A stretch of 64,000 nucleotides of DNA, taken from the NCBI GenBank assembly GCA_029264955.1, contig JARHYC010000026.1, forward strand, positions 1 through 64,000. The letters are read 5' to 3'. Below the pieces are notes generated by a model that was given only the letters and a program-made list of their open reading frames with translations, did not search any database and was not told the DNA's origin. Shown here one piece after another: positions 49,595-59,446 of this stretch (position 1 is its first letter; every line of letters begins with the position of its first letter). The position numbers and the translations under genes are program-made. The DNA comes from Faecalibacterium sp. Lineage in GTDB: Bacteria > Bacillota > Clostridia > Oscillospirales > Ruminococcaceae.

Positions 49595-49637
49595 AAAAAA
49601 GGGCGAACCGCCAAATTTGCGATGCGCCCTTTTTTTA
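49595..49637 (-). terminator. Terminator of the purine operon
   Basis: AAAAAAGGGCG / CGCCCTTTTTTT hairpin with a 19-nt loop, about 25 bases past the purL stop. Confidence 0.8.
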
Positions 49638-49661
49638 TTCTATCCGAATTCGGTATACAGA

Positions 49662-52600
49662 TTACAGCTTGAAGTACTCTACGCCAGCCTCAAACAGCGG
49701 CTGGTACTTGTTGCCGGGAACATTCTTGTACAACATGTCAGCACTGCGCTCGGAGTGCCCCATCTTACCAAAGACACGGCCGTCCGGGCTGGTGATGCCC
49801 TCGATTGCCATTACACTGCCATTGGGATTGAAGCGGCGATCCATAGTGGGCGCACCGTTCAGATCAACGTACTGGGTAGCAATCTGACCATTCAGAACCA
49901 GCTTAGCCAGCAGCTCATCGTTTGCCACAAAGCGGCCCTCGCCGTGGCTAATTGCAACGGTGTGCTCCTCGCCCAGCTCACACTTGGACAACCAGGGGCT
50001 GCCGTTGGATGCAATACGGGTGCGAACCAGCATACTCTGGTGGCGACCGATGGTATTAAAGGTCAGAGTTGCGTCATCCTCCGTGATGGGGCGGATATCA
50101 CCGTAAGGAACCAGGCCCAGCTTAATCAGTGCCTGGAAACCATTACAGATACCCATCATCAAACCGTCACGCTGCTGCAGCAGGCGGCGAACTGCTTCGG
50201 TAACTGCGGGATTGCGGAAGAAGCTTGCGATGAACTTTGCACTGCCGTCCGGCTCGTCGCCGCCGGAGAACCCACCGGGCAGCATCACAATCTGGCTTTC
50301 GTCGATTGCCTTGACCAGCGCTTCGCAGCTCTCTGCAACAGCTGCTGGAGTCAGGTTGTTGACAACCAGAATCTTTGCGTCAGCACCGGCACGGCGGTAA
50401 GCGCGAGCTGTGTCGTATTCGCAGTTGGTGCCGGGGAATACCGGGATGATGACCTTGGGCTTTGCGATACCGATGTGAGGCGCAGCCGGTGCATCCAGTG
50501 CGCCGTTTAGCTTCTGCACGGTAGCGCCCTGCTTGCGGTACGGGAACACAGGCTCCAGCTTGCTTTCCCACAGCTCCTGCAGAGCAGCGCTGTCCAGCTC
50601 TTCGCCGCAAGCGGTGAAGGTGTAGCTCTCAGCGGTCTTACCCAGAACACGACCCATGCTGATACCGTCAGCCAGTTCTACAACAAAGCTGCCGTACATC
50701 GGGCGGAACAGTTCTTCCATCTCGACGCTTGTATCTGCTGTGAAACCAATCTGGTTGCCCAGCCCCATCTTGAACAGAGCTTCTGCAATGCCGCCAAAGC
50801 CAACGCTGGATACAGAACAAACTACGCCGTCACGAATCAGCTTTTCGATGGTCTCATAGACCTTCTTCTGGCTTTCCAGATCCGGCACCAGACCATCTGC
50901 ATAGTCAGGGCTGAACAAGCAAACGGTGCTGCCCTTGTGCTGGAATGCAGCGGTGGTCACATACTGGGTCTTGCCCACAGCGGTAGCAAAGCTGACCAGC
51001 GTGGGGGGGACATCCAGACCTTCAAAGCTGCCGGACATACTATCCTTGCCGCCGATGGAGCCAACGCCCAGACCAATCTGTGCGTCCAGCGCACCCAGCA
51101 GAGCTGCCAGAGGCTTGCCCCAGCGCTCGGGGGTATCATTCAGACGCTCAAAGTATTCCTGGAAGGTCAGGTAAGCGTCCTCATAGCGGAAGCCAGATGC
51201 TACCAGCTTGGTAACACTTTCCACAACGCTGATCAGTGCGCCGCGGTACTGATCTGCGCTCATCAGATACGGATTGAAGCCCCATGCCATGCCGCTGCAG
51301 GTAGTGGTTTCTCCATCAACCGGCAGCTTTGCAACCATGGACATTTCAGGGGTCAGCTGACGCTCACCGCCGAAGGGCATCAACACGGTAGCTGCACCGA
51401 TGGTGGAGTCGAACCGCTCAGACAGGCCCTTCTGGCTGCAAACATTCAGATCGCTGACCATGTTGTTCATCTTTTCGCCAAAGCTTTCGCCTGCCCACTG
51501 GGGCTGCCAAGTGGTGCCGCGCAGAACATGGACATTCTGGTGCTTTTCTGCACCGTTGGAGTTCAGAAATTCACGGCTGATATTGACGATGGACTTGCCG
51601 TTCCAGTCCATAACCAGACGAGCCTGCTCGGTAACATTTGCCACCGGGGTAGCCTCCAGGTTTTCTTCGTGTGCGATAGCGATGAAAGCATCTACATCCT
51701 CGGGAGCCAGTGCAACAGCCATACGCTCCTGGCTTTCGGAAATTGCCAGCTCGGTGCCATCCAGACCGTCATACTTCTTGGTGACCTTGTTCAGATCAAT
51801 GTGCAGACCATCTGCCAGCTCACCGATTGCAACGGAAACACCGCCTGCACCGAAATCGTTGCAGCGCTTGATCATTTCGCAGGCATCTTTGCGGCGGAAC
51901 AGACGCTGCAGCTTGCGCTCGACAGGAGCGTTGCCCTTCTGCACTTCTGCACCGCAGGTTTCCAGACTCTCCAGCTTGTGTGCCTTGGAAGAACCAGTTG
52001 CACCACCGATGCCATCACGACCGGTACGGCCGCCCAACAGAACAATCACATCACCGGGTGCGGGGCACTCACGGCGGACGTGGTCAGCTGGGGTAGCACC
52101 AACAACAGCGCCGATTTCCATGCGCTTTGCCACATAGCCGGGGTGATACAGCTCATTGACCTGACCAGTAGCCAGACCGATCTGGTTGCCGTAGCTGGAG
52201 TAACCAGCAGCCGCAGTGGTAACCAACTTGCGCTGGGGCAGCTTGCCCTCCAAAGTCTCGGAAACAGGAACCAGCGGATCACCTGCGCCCGTCACACGCA
52301 TTGCCTGATACACATAGCTGCGGCCGGACAGGGGGTCTCGGATTGCACCGCCGATGCAGGTAGCTGCACCGCCGAAGGGCTCGATTTCGGTGGGGTGGTT
52401 GTGGGTTTCGTTCTTGAACAGGAACAGCCAATCCTGGTCTTCGCCGTCTACGTCGCACTTGATCTTGACAGTGCAGGCATTGATTTCCTCGGACTCATCC
52501 AGATTCTTCAGGATGCCGCGTGCCTTCAGCGCCTTTGCACCGATAGTGCCCATATCCATCATGCAGCGGGGCTTGTTCTCGCGGCCCAGCTCGGTGCGCA

Positions 52601-53351
52601 GAGCCATGTAACGCTCAAAAGCAGCCTGCACAACTTCGTCGTCGATCTGCACATCATCCAGGATCGTACCGAAGGTGGTGTGGCGGCAGTGATCGGACCA
52701 GTAGGTGTCGATCATCTTGATTTCGGTAATGGTGGGGTCACGCTGCTCTTCGCGGAAGTACTTCTGGCAGAATGCGATGTCGCCATCGTCCATAGCCAGC
52801 CCTTGCTCGCGGCGGAACTTGCTCAGACCTTCTGCATCCAACTCATTGAAGCCGCCCAGCACAGCAACCTCGGTGGGTACTGCATATTCCATCTTCAGGG
52901 TTGCCTTTTCTTCCAGGCTTGCTTCACGTGCTTCCACAGGGTTGATGACATACTTCTTGATGGCCGCCAGTTCCTCGTCTGTCAGCGCGCCTTCCAGCAG
53001 GTAAACGCGTGCAGAACGCACCAGCGGGCGGTCGCCCTGGCTGATGAGCTGAATGCACTCAGAAGCGGAGTCTGCGCGCTGATCAAACTGACCAGGCAAA
53101 TATTCCACAGCAAATGCCACGCCGTCCTGTGCCGGAATCTGGCTGTAAATGAAATCCACCGGCGGCTCGCTGAACACGGTGGTGCTGCACTGAGTGAACA
53201 GCTCAGAGGAGATACCCTCCACATCATAGCGGTTCAGCAGGCGCAGGCTGGTCAGATGCTCAATGCCCAGCAGGCTGATGAGTTCTTCCTGCAGACCTTT
53301 TGCTTCGCCGTCAAAGCCGGGTTTCTTTTCCACATAAATACGATACACCAT
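49662..53351 (-). CDS. purL: PurL, single-chain phosphoribosylformylglycinamidine synthase
   Basis: 1229 aa, the long form with all parts fused: an N-terminal PurS-like region (about 1-160), two AIRS-type halves (about 175-950; DTYWSDHCRHTTFGTILDD, FKNETHNHPTEIEPFGGAAT, GGRTGRDGIGGATGSSKAH, GIGSIGGKDSMSGSF-type region) and a C-terminal glutaminase (VIIPVFPGTNCEYDTARAYR, then GICNGFQALIKLG with nucleophile Cys1069). It makes FGAM from FGAR using glutamine and ATP, step four of IMP synthesis. Last gene of the operon. Confidence 0.96.
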   Translation of the reverse strand: MVYRIYVEKKPGFDGEAKGLQEELISLLGIEHLTSLRLLNRYDVEGISSELFTQCSTTVFSEPPVDFIYSQIPAQDGVAFAVEYLPGQFDQRADSASECIQLISQGDRPLVRSARVYLLEGALTDEELAAIKKYVINPVEAREASLEEKATLKMEYAVPTEVAVLGGFNELDAEGLSKFRREQGLAMDDGDIAFCQKYFREEQRDPTITEIKMIDTYWSDHCRHTTFGTILDDVQIDDEVVQAAFERYMALRTELGRENKPRCMMDMGTIGAKALKARGILKNLDESEEINACTVKIKCDVDGEDQDWLFLFKNETHNHPTEIEPFGGAATCIGGAIRDPLSGRSYVYQAMRVTGAGDPLVPVSETLEGKLPQRKLVTTAAAGYSSYGNQIGLATGQVNELYHPGYVAKRMEIGAVVGATPADHVRRECPAPGDVIVLLGGRTGRDGIGGATGSSKAHKLESLETCGAEVQKGNAPVERKLQRLFRRKDACEMIKRCNDFGAGGVSVAIGELADGLHIDLNKVTKKYDGLDGTELAISESQERMAVALAPEDVDAFIAIAHEENLEATPVANVTEQARLVMDWNGKSIVNISREFLNSNGAEKHQNVHVLRGTTWQPQWAGESFGEKMNNMVSDLNVCSQKGLSERFDSTIGAATVLMPFGGERQLTPEMSMVAKLPVDGETTTCSGMAWGFNPYLMSADQYRGALISVVESVTKLVASGFRYEDAYLTFQEYFERLNDTPERWGKPLAALLGALDAQIGLGVGSIGGKDSMSGSFEGLDVPPTLVSFATAVGKTQYVTTAAFQHKGSTVCLFSPDYADGLVPDLESQKKVYETIEKLIRDGVVCSVSSVGFGGIAEALFKMGLGNQIGFTADTSVEMEELFRPMYGSFVVELADGISMGRVLGKTAESYTFTACGEELDSAALQELWESKLEPVFPYRKQGATVQKLNGALDAPAAPHIGIAKPKVIIPVFPGTNCEYDTARAYRRAGADAKILVVNNLTPAAVAESCEALVKAIDESQIVMLPGGFSGGDEPDGSAKFIASFFRNPAVTEAVRRLLQQRDGLMMGICNGFQALIKLGLVPYGDIRPITEDDATLTFNTIGRHQSMLVRTRIASNGSPWLSKCELGEEHTVAISHGEGRFVANDELLAKLVLNGQIATQYVDLNGAPTMDRRFNPNGSVMAIEGITSPDGRVFGKMGHSERSADMLYKNVPGNKYQPLFEAGVEYFKL

Positions 53352-53372
53352 AATCGCACATCTCCTCCGTGT

Positions 53373-54674
53373 TTATACGTTTTGGGCTTCCAGTGCCTTC
53401 AGGGCACGGGCGCCGATGTCGGTACGCTTGTGCATTTTTTCAAAGTGAATGGTTTCGCAGGCTTCGTATGCCTTTTTCAGTGCAGCGGGCAGATCTTCTG
53501 CCGTTGCGCTCACACCCAACACACGACCGCCAGCGGTAACCAGCTTGCCTTCCTTCTGGGCGGTACCGGAATGATACACGGTTACGCCATCCAGGGGCTG
53601 TGCTAGCTGACCATTTTCCAGACCGCTGATTTCCTTGTTCTTTTCGTAGGCAACCGGGTATCCGCCGGAAGCCAGAATTACACAGGCAGCTGCGCCGGCG
53701 GAGAACCTGACCTCTACATCTGCCAGGGTTTCATCCGTAGTAGCGCGCATGATTTTCAGCAAATCGCTTTCCAGCAGCGGCAGAACAACCTGCGTTTCCG
53801 GGTCACCAAAACGGCAGTTGTACTCAATCACCTTGGGGCCGTCCGGGGTCAGCATCAAGCCAAAGTACAGGCAGCCGTGGAAGGGGCAGCCTTCTGCCTG
53901 CATCGCACGGATAGTGGGCAGGAAGATTTCTTCCATGCAGCGCTCTGCCATAGCGGGAGTGTAGTAGGGGTTCGGTGCAACTGTACCCATGCCACCTGTA
54001 TTCAGACCGGTATCGTTGTCACCTGCACGCTTGTGGTCCATGCTGGAAACCATCGGCTTCAAGGTCTTGCCGTCGGTAAATGCCAGAACGGAAACTTCGG
54101 GGCCAGTCAAAAATTCTTCCACGACCACGTTGTTGCCGGATGCGCCGAACTTCTTGTCCAGCATGATTTCACGCACGCCAGCTTCCGCTTCGGCTTCATT
54201 CTCACAAATGAGAACGCCCTTGCCCAGTGCCAGACCGTCCGCCTTGATGACAACCGGGTACTTTCCTTGGCTGCGGATATAATCCATGACACTGGACGGA
54301 TCATCAAACACTGCATAGCCTGCGGTAGGGATGCCGTATTTCTGCATCAGATTCTTGGAGAACACCTTGGATGCTTCGATCCGGGCAGCAGCCTTGTCCG
54401 GACCAAACGCCGGAATGCCAACCTTTGCCAGTTCGTCCACCATGCCCAGCGCCAGCGGGTCGTCCTGTGCAACGACTACATAATCAAACTTTTCTTCTGC
54501 GGCAAAAGCCACCATTGCTTCTACATCAGTGGCTTTGATATCTTTGCAGATTGCGTCGCAAGCGATACCGCCGTTGCCCGGTGCGCACCAGATCTCGGTG
54601 CAGTCAGGACTTTTTTTCAAGGCTTTGATGATGGCGTGCTCACGGCCGCCGCCACCTACAACAAGGATTTTCAT
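53373..54674 (-). CDS. purD: PurD, phosphoribosylamine-glycine ligase
   Basis: 433 aa ATP-grasp enzyme. KILVVGGGGREHAIIKAL at the N-terminus, PVVIKADGLALGKGVLICEN (ATP loop), DHKRAGDNDTGLNTGGMGTV and FGLMLTPDGPKVIEYNCRFG are the defining blocks; the last includes the metal-binding Glu and Asn. It joins 5-phosphoribosylamine and glycine to give GAR. It lies 17 bp downstream of the membrane-protein gene and 21 bp upstream of purL. Confidence 0.96.
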   Translation of the reverse strand: MKILVVGGGGREHAIIKALKKSPDCTEIWCAPGNGGIACDAICKDIKATDVEAMVAFAAEEKFDYVVVAQDDPLALGMVDELAKVGIPAFGPDKAAARIEASKVFSKNLMQKYGIPTAGYAVFDDPSSVMDYIRSQGKYPVVIKADGLALGKGVLICENEAEAEAGVREIMLDKKFGASGNNVVVEEFLTGPEVSVLAFTDGKTLKPMVSSMDHKRAGDNDTGLNTGGMGTVAPNPYYTPAMAERCMEEIFLPTIRAMQAEGCPFHGCLYFGLMLTPDGPKVIEYNCRFGDPETQVVLPLLESDLLKIMRATTDETLADVEVRFSAGAAACVILASGGYPVAYEKNKEISGLENGQLAQPLDGVTVYHSGTAQKEGKLVTAGGRVLGVSATAEDLPAALKKAYEACETIHFEKMHKRTDIGARALKALEAQNV

Positions 54675-54691
54675 GTTTTTTCAGCACTCCT

Positions 54692-56791
54692 TTACGCTAC
54701 TTTGTAAATAGAGATGACATCCGATTGATAGACCTGTTCGAAACAGGCAAACTGTGCATCACTGCCCGCAGAAAGCGCATGATACACGAGATAGGTCACG
54801 CCGGTTTCCCGACAAATTTCTTTTACCTCTTCTTTGGTGGTATCCGGCGCAAAAAGACGGCACATCTGGTCGTAGCGTGTCATCACATCGCCGGCGTTAT
54901 CGCCCATATTGGAGACGGCATACTTAAAGCTCTCACAATAAGCCTGCCGACCAGAAAGTCCGGTGTACACATTGGATAATCCCTCCAGTGCAGTACCCGT
55001 GTGCATCCGATTGGTGGCAAACAAGGTATCTTCTTCCATGTTTTCTGACAGCCAGACACAGGCTTCTTCTTCCTGTGCGGTCAGCGGATAATACCGTTCG
55101 TCCGGCAAACCACCTGCCAGCTGACTTGGTGCGGTGCGCACCAGCCACACACAAAGCAGCAGGTTCGTTGCACAACCAACTGCCAGTAGCAACGCACATC
55201 CGACTTTTGCCATCCGTGCCAGCCAAGCCGTAACGGTACCGCGGCAAGCCGATAATTTGTACCACAGTTCCGGCAGGCGGTCCAACAAGACCAGCCCCAG
55301 ACAGAACAAAGCCAGAACGAAGAAGTATAACTGGCTGGAAGAATAATGGTCAAACCAGAAAAACGCGGCCAGACCGCCCACAATGCAGGCGTGCCAAGTC
55401 AGGCGCTGTGCGCTCACTTTGCCCAGATGGAACAAATCCTGCACAGCAACTACAACCCACACGCAGAATACTGCGGGTGCCGCCAGCAACGATTGTACCA
55501 ACCAAAGTACCGGCAGAAACACCATCCACAAACCGGCGAAGCGAATTCGCAGCGCCTGCAAAATGCTGGCGAAGAAATACAGATTCAAAGTACCCGTCAG
55601 GGAGAAGGACATACTGGAGTCAGCACCTGCCGAAAAGCATAGCACATACACCAGCCAAAAGCCCACCGGAACCAAAAAGAAAAACCGAATCATTCCAGCG
55701 GAAGCACGCCGTTTGGTGCGGGTTCCGGTAATCGCACGCACGAGAAAGGCACAGAGCAGTGCCAGTGCCAGGATAGCAGCCTGCGGACTCTTGGCGAACA
55801 CCAGCAGGTAAAAGACTGCCACCGCAGCCGCCCATAACCCAGACGGTGCATTCCAGCTGCTTTGCTCCAAAACGGCAAAGACAGCAAAAAATGCAGCCAG
55901 CATCACAAAGGCAGTTGCCTGGCCGTTGATGTTGGAAACCACATACAACGCCATCACGTTACCAAAACGACCGGTACCGTTCGCCATTACCTTCCACAAG
56001 CTGGCGCATCCAAGCCATAGAGGCAGGCTTGCCAGCAGCAAGGGACGAATCGAAGCATTTTCGCTCCACAGGGCTTTGCCCAGACTGTACAGGCACAAAA
56101 TCATTGCCGCCACAATGGGTGCATAGCCGTAAAAGCCTACCACATCATAAGCCGGCATACGGGTCAGCATACACAGACCTGCGCCCCACAGTTCAGTCAG
56201 AAAGTGATAACTGACCGTTACGCCGTTCACGCGTAAATCCGCCATAGGGAACCCCGCCAGAAGGCTTTCGGTGTTGCCCAGATTCCAGAAGAAATCCTGA
56301 CTGGGACGTGCCACCGTGACAATTGATGGGTGCATATATCGAATCGCCCACAGGGCGTTCAGCAAAACATAAACCGCCCCGATTACGGCTAAAACCCAGA
56401 TTTCCTGATTCGGGCATTTCAGCGGGTGTTCACCTTTGTGGCGCTGCACCAGCCAAAGCACCCAGCCTGCAATCACCCACATCCACAAAAGCAGGTGCAG
56501 CTCAGTCATACTGGCCAGCAAAGTGACCAACGCAAACGCTGCACCGCCAAAGACCACATCCAATACTGGATGAATGGTTTCAGGAGCATCTTTGCAAAGC
56601 AAAACACGCAGCGCACTGCCGGGACCATACACAGCCAGTACAGCCGCCAACCAAACCCATATCGCAGACAAAGCACTTCCACCACAGCGGGTGTACAATA
56701 CCAATGCTGCAATCAAAAGACTTGCGGTGATACTGCCGCAAATCAGCGGCAGACGGGGTAGCTGCTTTTTTGTAGGCTGCGAAGCGGGCAT
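54692..56791 (-). CDS. GT-C-like polytopic membrane protein embedded in the purine operon
   Basis: 699 aa, about 13-15 membrane segments and a C-terminal outside domain (about 565-699, EEEACVWLSENMEEDTLFAT, CFEQVYQSDVISIYKVA). The first long outside loop has ARPSQDFFWNLGNTESLLAG and GVTVSYHFLTELWGAGLC, a GT-C-like pattern (acidic residue and conserved His). General architecture equals the three GT-C module proteins at 15-30 kb, but no close pairing with a two-TM partner. It is not a purine enzyme. GAGGA precedes the ATG; gaps to purH and purD are 28 and 17 bp, so it is co-transcribed. Its substrate is unknown. Confidence 0.75.
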   Translation of the reverse strand: MPASQPTKKQLPRLPLICGSITASLLIAALVLYTRCGGSALSAIWVWLAAVLAVYGPGSALRVLLCKDAPETIHPVLDVVFGGAAFALVTLLASMTELHLLLWMWVIAGWVLWLVQRHKGEHPLKCPNQEIWVLAVIGAVYVLLNALWAIRYMHPSIVTVARPSQDFFWNLGNTESLLAGFPMADLRVNGVTVSYHFLTELWGAGLCMLTRMPAYDVVGFYGYAPIVAAMILCLYSLGKALWSENASIRPLLLASLPLWLGCASLWKVMANGTGRFGNVMALYVVSNINGQATAFVMLAAFFAVFAVLEQSSWNAPSGLWAAAVAVFYLLVFAKSPQAAILALALLCAFLVRAITGTRTKRRASAGMIRFFFLVPVGFWLVYVLCFSAGADSSMSFSLTGTLNLYFFASILQALRIRFAGLWMVFLPVLWLVQSLLAAPAVFCVWVVVAVQDLFHLGKVSAQRLTWHACIVGGLAAFFWFDHYSSSQLYFFVLALFCLGLVLLDRLPELWYKLSACRGTVTAWLARMAKVGCALLLAVGCATNLLLCVWLVRTAPSQLAGGLPDERYYPLTAQEEEACVWLSENMEEDTLFATNRMHTGTALEGLSNVYTGLSGRQAYCESFKYAVSNMGDNAGDVMTRYDQMCRLFAPDTTKEEVKEICRETGVTYLVYHALSAGSDAQFACFEQVYQSDVISIYKVA

Positions 56792-56819
56792 AGAATCAAG
56801 TCCTCATTTTTCTAAAGAA

Positions 56820-58001
56820 TTAGTGGTGGAACAGTCGAATTCCACAGAAAGCCATGGCGATGCCATACTTGTTGCAGGTGTCAATCACCTGCTGGTCACG
56901 AATGGAACCGCCGGGCTGTACGATCACCGTAACGCCGGAACGACGTGCGCGCTCAATGTTGTCACCAAAGGGGAAGAATGCATCACTGCCCAGCGCCACA
57001 CCGGTAACCTTGGACAGGTATGCCTTCTTTTCTTCTGCGGTCAACGGCTCAGGCTGCCGGGTAAAGGTTTCTGCCCAAACATCATCACCGATAACATCTT
57101 CGGGCGTATCGCCGATGTAAACGTCGATTGCATTGTCGCGGTTGGGCTTTGCAACATCATCACGGAAAGGCAGGTTCAGCACCTTTTCCATGTGGCGCAG
57201 CTGCCAGTTGTCCGCCTTCTGACCTGCCAGGCGGGTACAATGTACGCGGCTCTGCTGACCAGCACCAACGCCGATGGTCTGGCCATTCTGTACATAGCAG
57301 ACGCTGTTGGACTGGGTGTACTTCAGCGTAATCAGGCTGATAATCAGATCACGCTTCTGGTCCTCGGTCATGGCCTTATTCTCGGTCACGATGTTGTTCA
57401 GCATGGTGTCAGCGTTGATATCCAGCTCGTTACGGCCCTGTTCAAAGGTAATGCCGTAAACCTGCTTGCGCTCGATGGCAGCGGGCTTGTAGCTCGGGTC
57501 GATCTGCACCACGTTGTAGTTGCCCTTCTTTTTGCTGGACAAGATAGCCAGAGCTTCCGGCTCATAACCGGGAGCGATGATGCCGTCAGAAACTTCGTGC
57601 TGAATCAGCTTTGCGGTGGGCACATCGCACACATCGCTCAGAGCGATCCAGTCGCCGAAGCTGGACATACGGTCCGCACCGCGAGCGCGTGCATATGCAC
57701 AGGCCAGCTCAGACAGCTCTGCATCCGGAGCAATGTGATACATTTTGCGCTCCACCTCGGTCAGGGGCAGGCCCAAAGCAGCGCCAGCCGGAGAAACGTG
57801 CTTGAAAGAAGCTGCTGCGGTTTTGCCGCAAGCGTGCTTCAGCTCGGTTACCAGCTGGATACTGTTCAGTGCATCCAGGAAGTTGATATAACCAGGCTTG
57901 CCGTTTAATACGGTAACCGGCAGGTCGCTGCCGTCTTCCATATAAATACGAGAAGGCTTCTGGTTCGGGTTACAGCCATATTTCAGTGCCAATTCATTCA
58001 T
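56820..58001 (-). CDS. purH: PurH-type AICAR formyltransferase, stand-alone
   Basis: 393 aa, lacking the N-terminal IMP cyclohydrolase (MGS-like) domain of normal two-domain PurH (about 510-530 aa). SFKHVSPAGAALGLPL gives the catalytic Lys67-His68 pair; RYTQSNSV-type region (TLKYTQSNSVCYVQNGQTIG), GAGQQSRVHCTRLAG and VIVQPGGSIRDQQVI complete the AICAR transformylase pattern. It uses 10-formyl-tetrahydrofolate to make FAICAR; ring closure must come from the separate cyclohydrolase encoded just upstream. Confidence 0.94.
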   Translation of the reverse strand: MNELALKYGCNPNQKPSRIYMEDGSDLPVTVLNGKPGYINFLDALNSIQLVTELKHACGKTAAASFKHVSPAGAALGLPLTEVERKMYHIAPDAELSELACAYARARGADRMSSFGDWIALSDVCDVPTAKLIQHEVSDGIIAPGYEPEALAILSSKKKGNYNVVQIDPSYKPAAIERKQVYGITFEQGRNELDINADTMLNNIVTENKAMTEDQKRDLIISLITLKYTQSNSVCYVQNGQTIGVGAGQQSRVHCTRLAGQKADNWQLRHMEKVLNLPFRDDVAKPNRDNAIDVYIGDTPEDVIGDDVWAETFTRQPEPLTAEEKKAYLSKVTGVALGSDAFFPFGDNIERARRSGVTVIVQPGGSIRDQQVIDTCNKYGIAMAFCGIRLFHH

Positions 58002-58034
58002 GGAGATAACTTCCTTTCTATCGCACAGTACGTT

Positions 58035-58805
58035 TTATTCCATTTCCTCGGGCAGCAGAGCGGGCTCTTCAGGATCTTCCAGATCGCTGTCCACGGCATC
58101 GTACTTATTATAAATCATGTCACCGCTTTCGCCGGTTTCCAGATCGATCACACGCGCAAAGAAGCTGACCTTGTTTTCCTCGTTCAAGCTCTGCCAGATA
58201 CCGTTAGCAAACTCGCCGATGGTCTTGGGGCAGGCAAAACGCAGAGGTTCGCCCTCAAAGCTGGGAATCGGGTTGCCGTTGCACTTGTAGGTGCTGATGA
58301 AATGACCCTCGCCAGCAACCGGCTGACCATAATCAAAGAAGTAACGCTGGACACTGTCACCGTTGCCGTCAGCAGACTTCAAAATGCTCATACGGTAGCT
58401 GCCATCCTCAAACACAATACCGGAAATACGCGGGGTGTAGTTGGGTGCGTCCGGCTCAAAGGTGCGGGTGCGCAGGGCCTGTTCAAAGCTCTTACCACGG
58501 CTCATCAGATCGTAAATGGTATCGGTCTGGTCGCCATTGGTGACGATGTGGGTCTTACCCAGAGTCAGTACCGGGTTGTAGATAATCAGGCTGGGGTCTT
58601 CCAGCTTAGCCGGGTCAGCAGCCTTGGTTTCAATGCCGCCGCGCTCGGGCACCGGCTCAAACACGCGGTTACGACTGTTTTCGCTGCGGCCCATAATCCA
58701 GTAGCCAATGAAAACCTGCTTTGCGTCCGGCGCCATTGCGATTGCAATGCCGCGGCCGGGATATTCGTTATTGGCCAGATACTGGCACAGATCGATTTTT
58801 TCCAT
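58035..58805 (-). CDS. PurO-type IMP cyclohydrolase
   Basis: 256 aa. NEYPGRGIAIAMAPDAKQVF near the N-terminus, YNPVLTLGKTHIVTNGDQTD, DAPNYTPRISGIVFEDGSYR and GEGHFISTYKCNGNPIPSFE match the PurO-like IMP cyclohydrolase family first known from archaea. It closes FAICAR to IMP, the last step missing from the short PurH next door. The ATG at 58805 follows AGGTGG. The longer frame upstream would overlap purN and has no ribosome site. An acidic tail (DSDLEDPEEPALLPEEME) is unusual. Confidence 0.88.
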   Translation of the reverse strand: MEKIDLCQYLANNEYPGRGIAIAMAPDAKQVFIGYWIMGRSENSRNRVFEPVPERGGIETKAADPAKLEDPSLIIYNPVLTLGKTHIVTNGDQTDTIYDLMSRGKSFEQALRTRTFEPDAPNYTPRISGIVFEDGSYRMSILKSADGNGDSVQRYFFDYGQPVAGEGHFISTYKCNGNPIPSFEGEPLRFACPKTIGEFANGIWQSLNEENKVSFFARVIDLETGESGDMIYNKYDAVDSDLEDPEEPALLPEEME

Positions 58806-58852
58806 GTTTATTCCACCTTTATTCACTATGCACACGCGATTGTGTATCGAAA

Positions 58853-59446
58853 TCAGATTTCGCCGTCGCACACCATACGGATTGCCTGGGGCAAAATCTT
58901 CCACTCAGCCTGCTCCATCACACGCTTCTGCAGCGTTTCGGGGGTATCGCCGGGCTGAATTTCTACCGCCTTCTGCAAAACGATGGGCCCGCCGTCGCAC
59001 TCTTCATTGACAAAATGTACCGTTGCACCAGTCACCTTGCAGCCGCGTGCCAGCGCTGCCTGATGGGGGCGCAGACCATACATACCAGGGCCGCAGAAGC
59101 TGGGGATCAGTGCAGGATGTACGTTCAAAATGCGGTTGGGATATGCTGCCACAACCGATCGCCCCAGCACAGACAGGAAACCCGCCAGAACCACCAGATC
59201 GATCTGATGGCTTTTCAGGGTGTCCAGCAGTGCCTGATCGAAGCTCTCGCTGTCCGCATAATCCTTGCGGGAAACCACAATACTTTCCACATCAGCTGCT
59301 GCTGCACGCTCCAGTGCATAAACGCCGGGCTTGGATGCCACAACCAGCGTTACACGGCCGTTGGGGTTTTCACCCCGTGTCTGACTATCTAAGATAGCCT
59401 GCAAATTCGTGCCGCCGCCGGAAACCAAAACTGCGATGTTTAGCAC
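58853..59446 (-). CDS. purN: PurN, phosphoribosylglycinamide formyltransferase
   Basis: 197 aa from a GTG (59446) that overlaps the purM stop by 7 bp, with AAGGTGG before it. AVLVSGGGTNLQAILDSQ binds the phosphate; NRILNVHPALIPSFCGPGMY contains the catalytic Asn-x-His (NVHP) block and HFVNEECDGGPIVLQKAVEI the Asp. It uses 10-formyl-tetrahydrofolate to turn GAR into FGAR. Confidence 0.95.
   Translation of the reverse strand: MLNIAVLVSGGGTNLQAILDSQTRGENPNGRVTLVVASKPGVYALERAAAADVESIVVSRKDYADSESFDQALLDTLKSHQIDLVVLAGFLSVLGRSVVAAYPNRILNVHPALIPSFCGPGMYGLRPHQAALARGCKVTGATVHFVNEECDGGPIVLQKAVEIQPGDTPETLQKRVMEQAEWKILPQAIRMVCDGEI

Noticed and set aside
50937..53606. 889-aa plus-strand frame opposite purL
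   Set aside because: Antisense shadow of a GC-biased gene; purL motifs on the minus strand are unambiguous.
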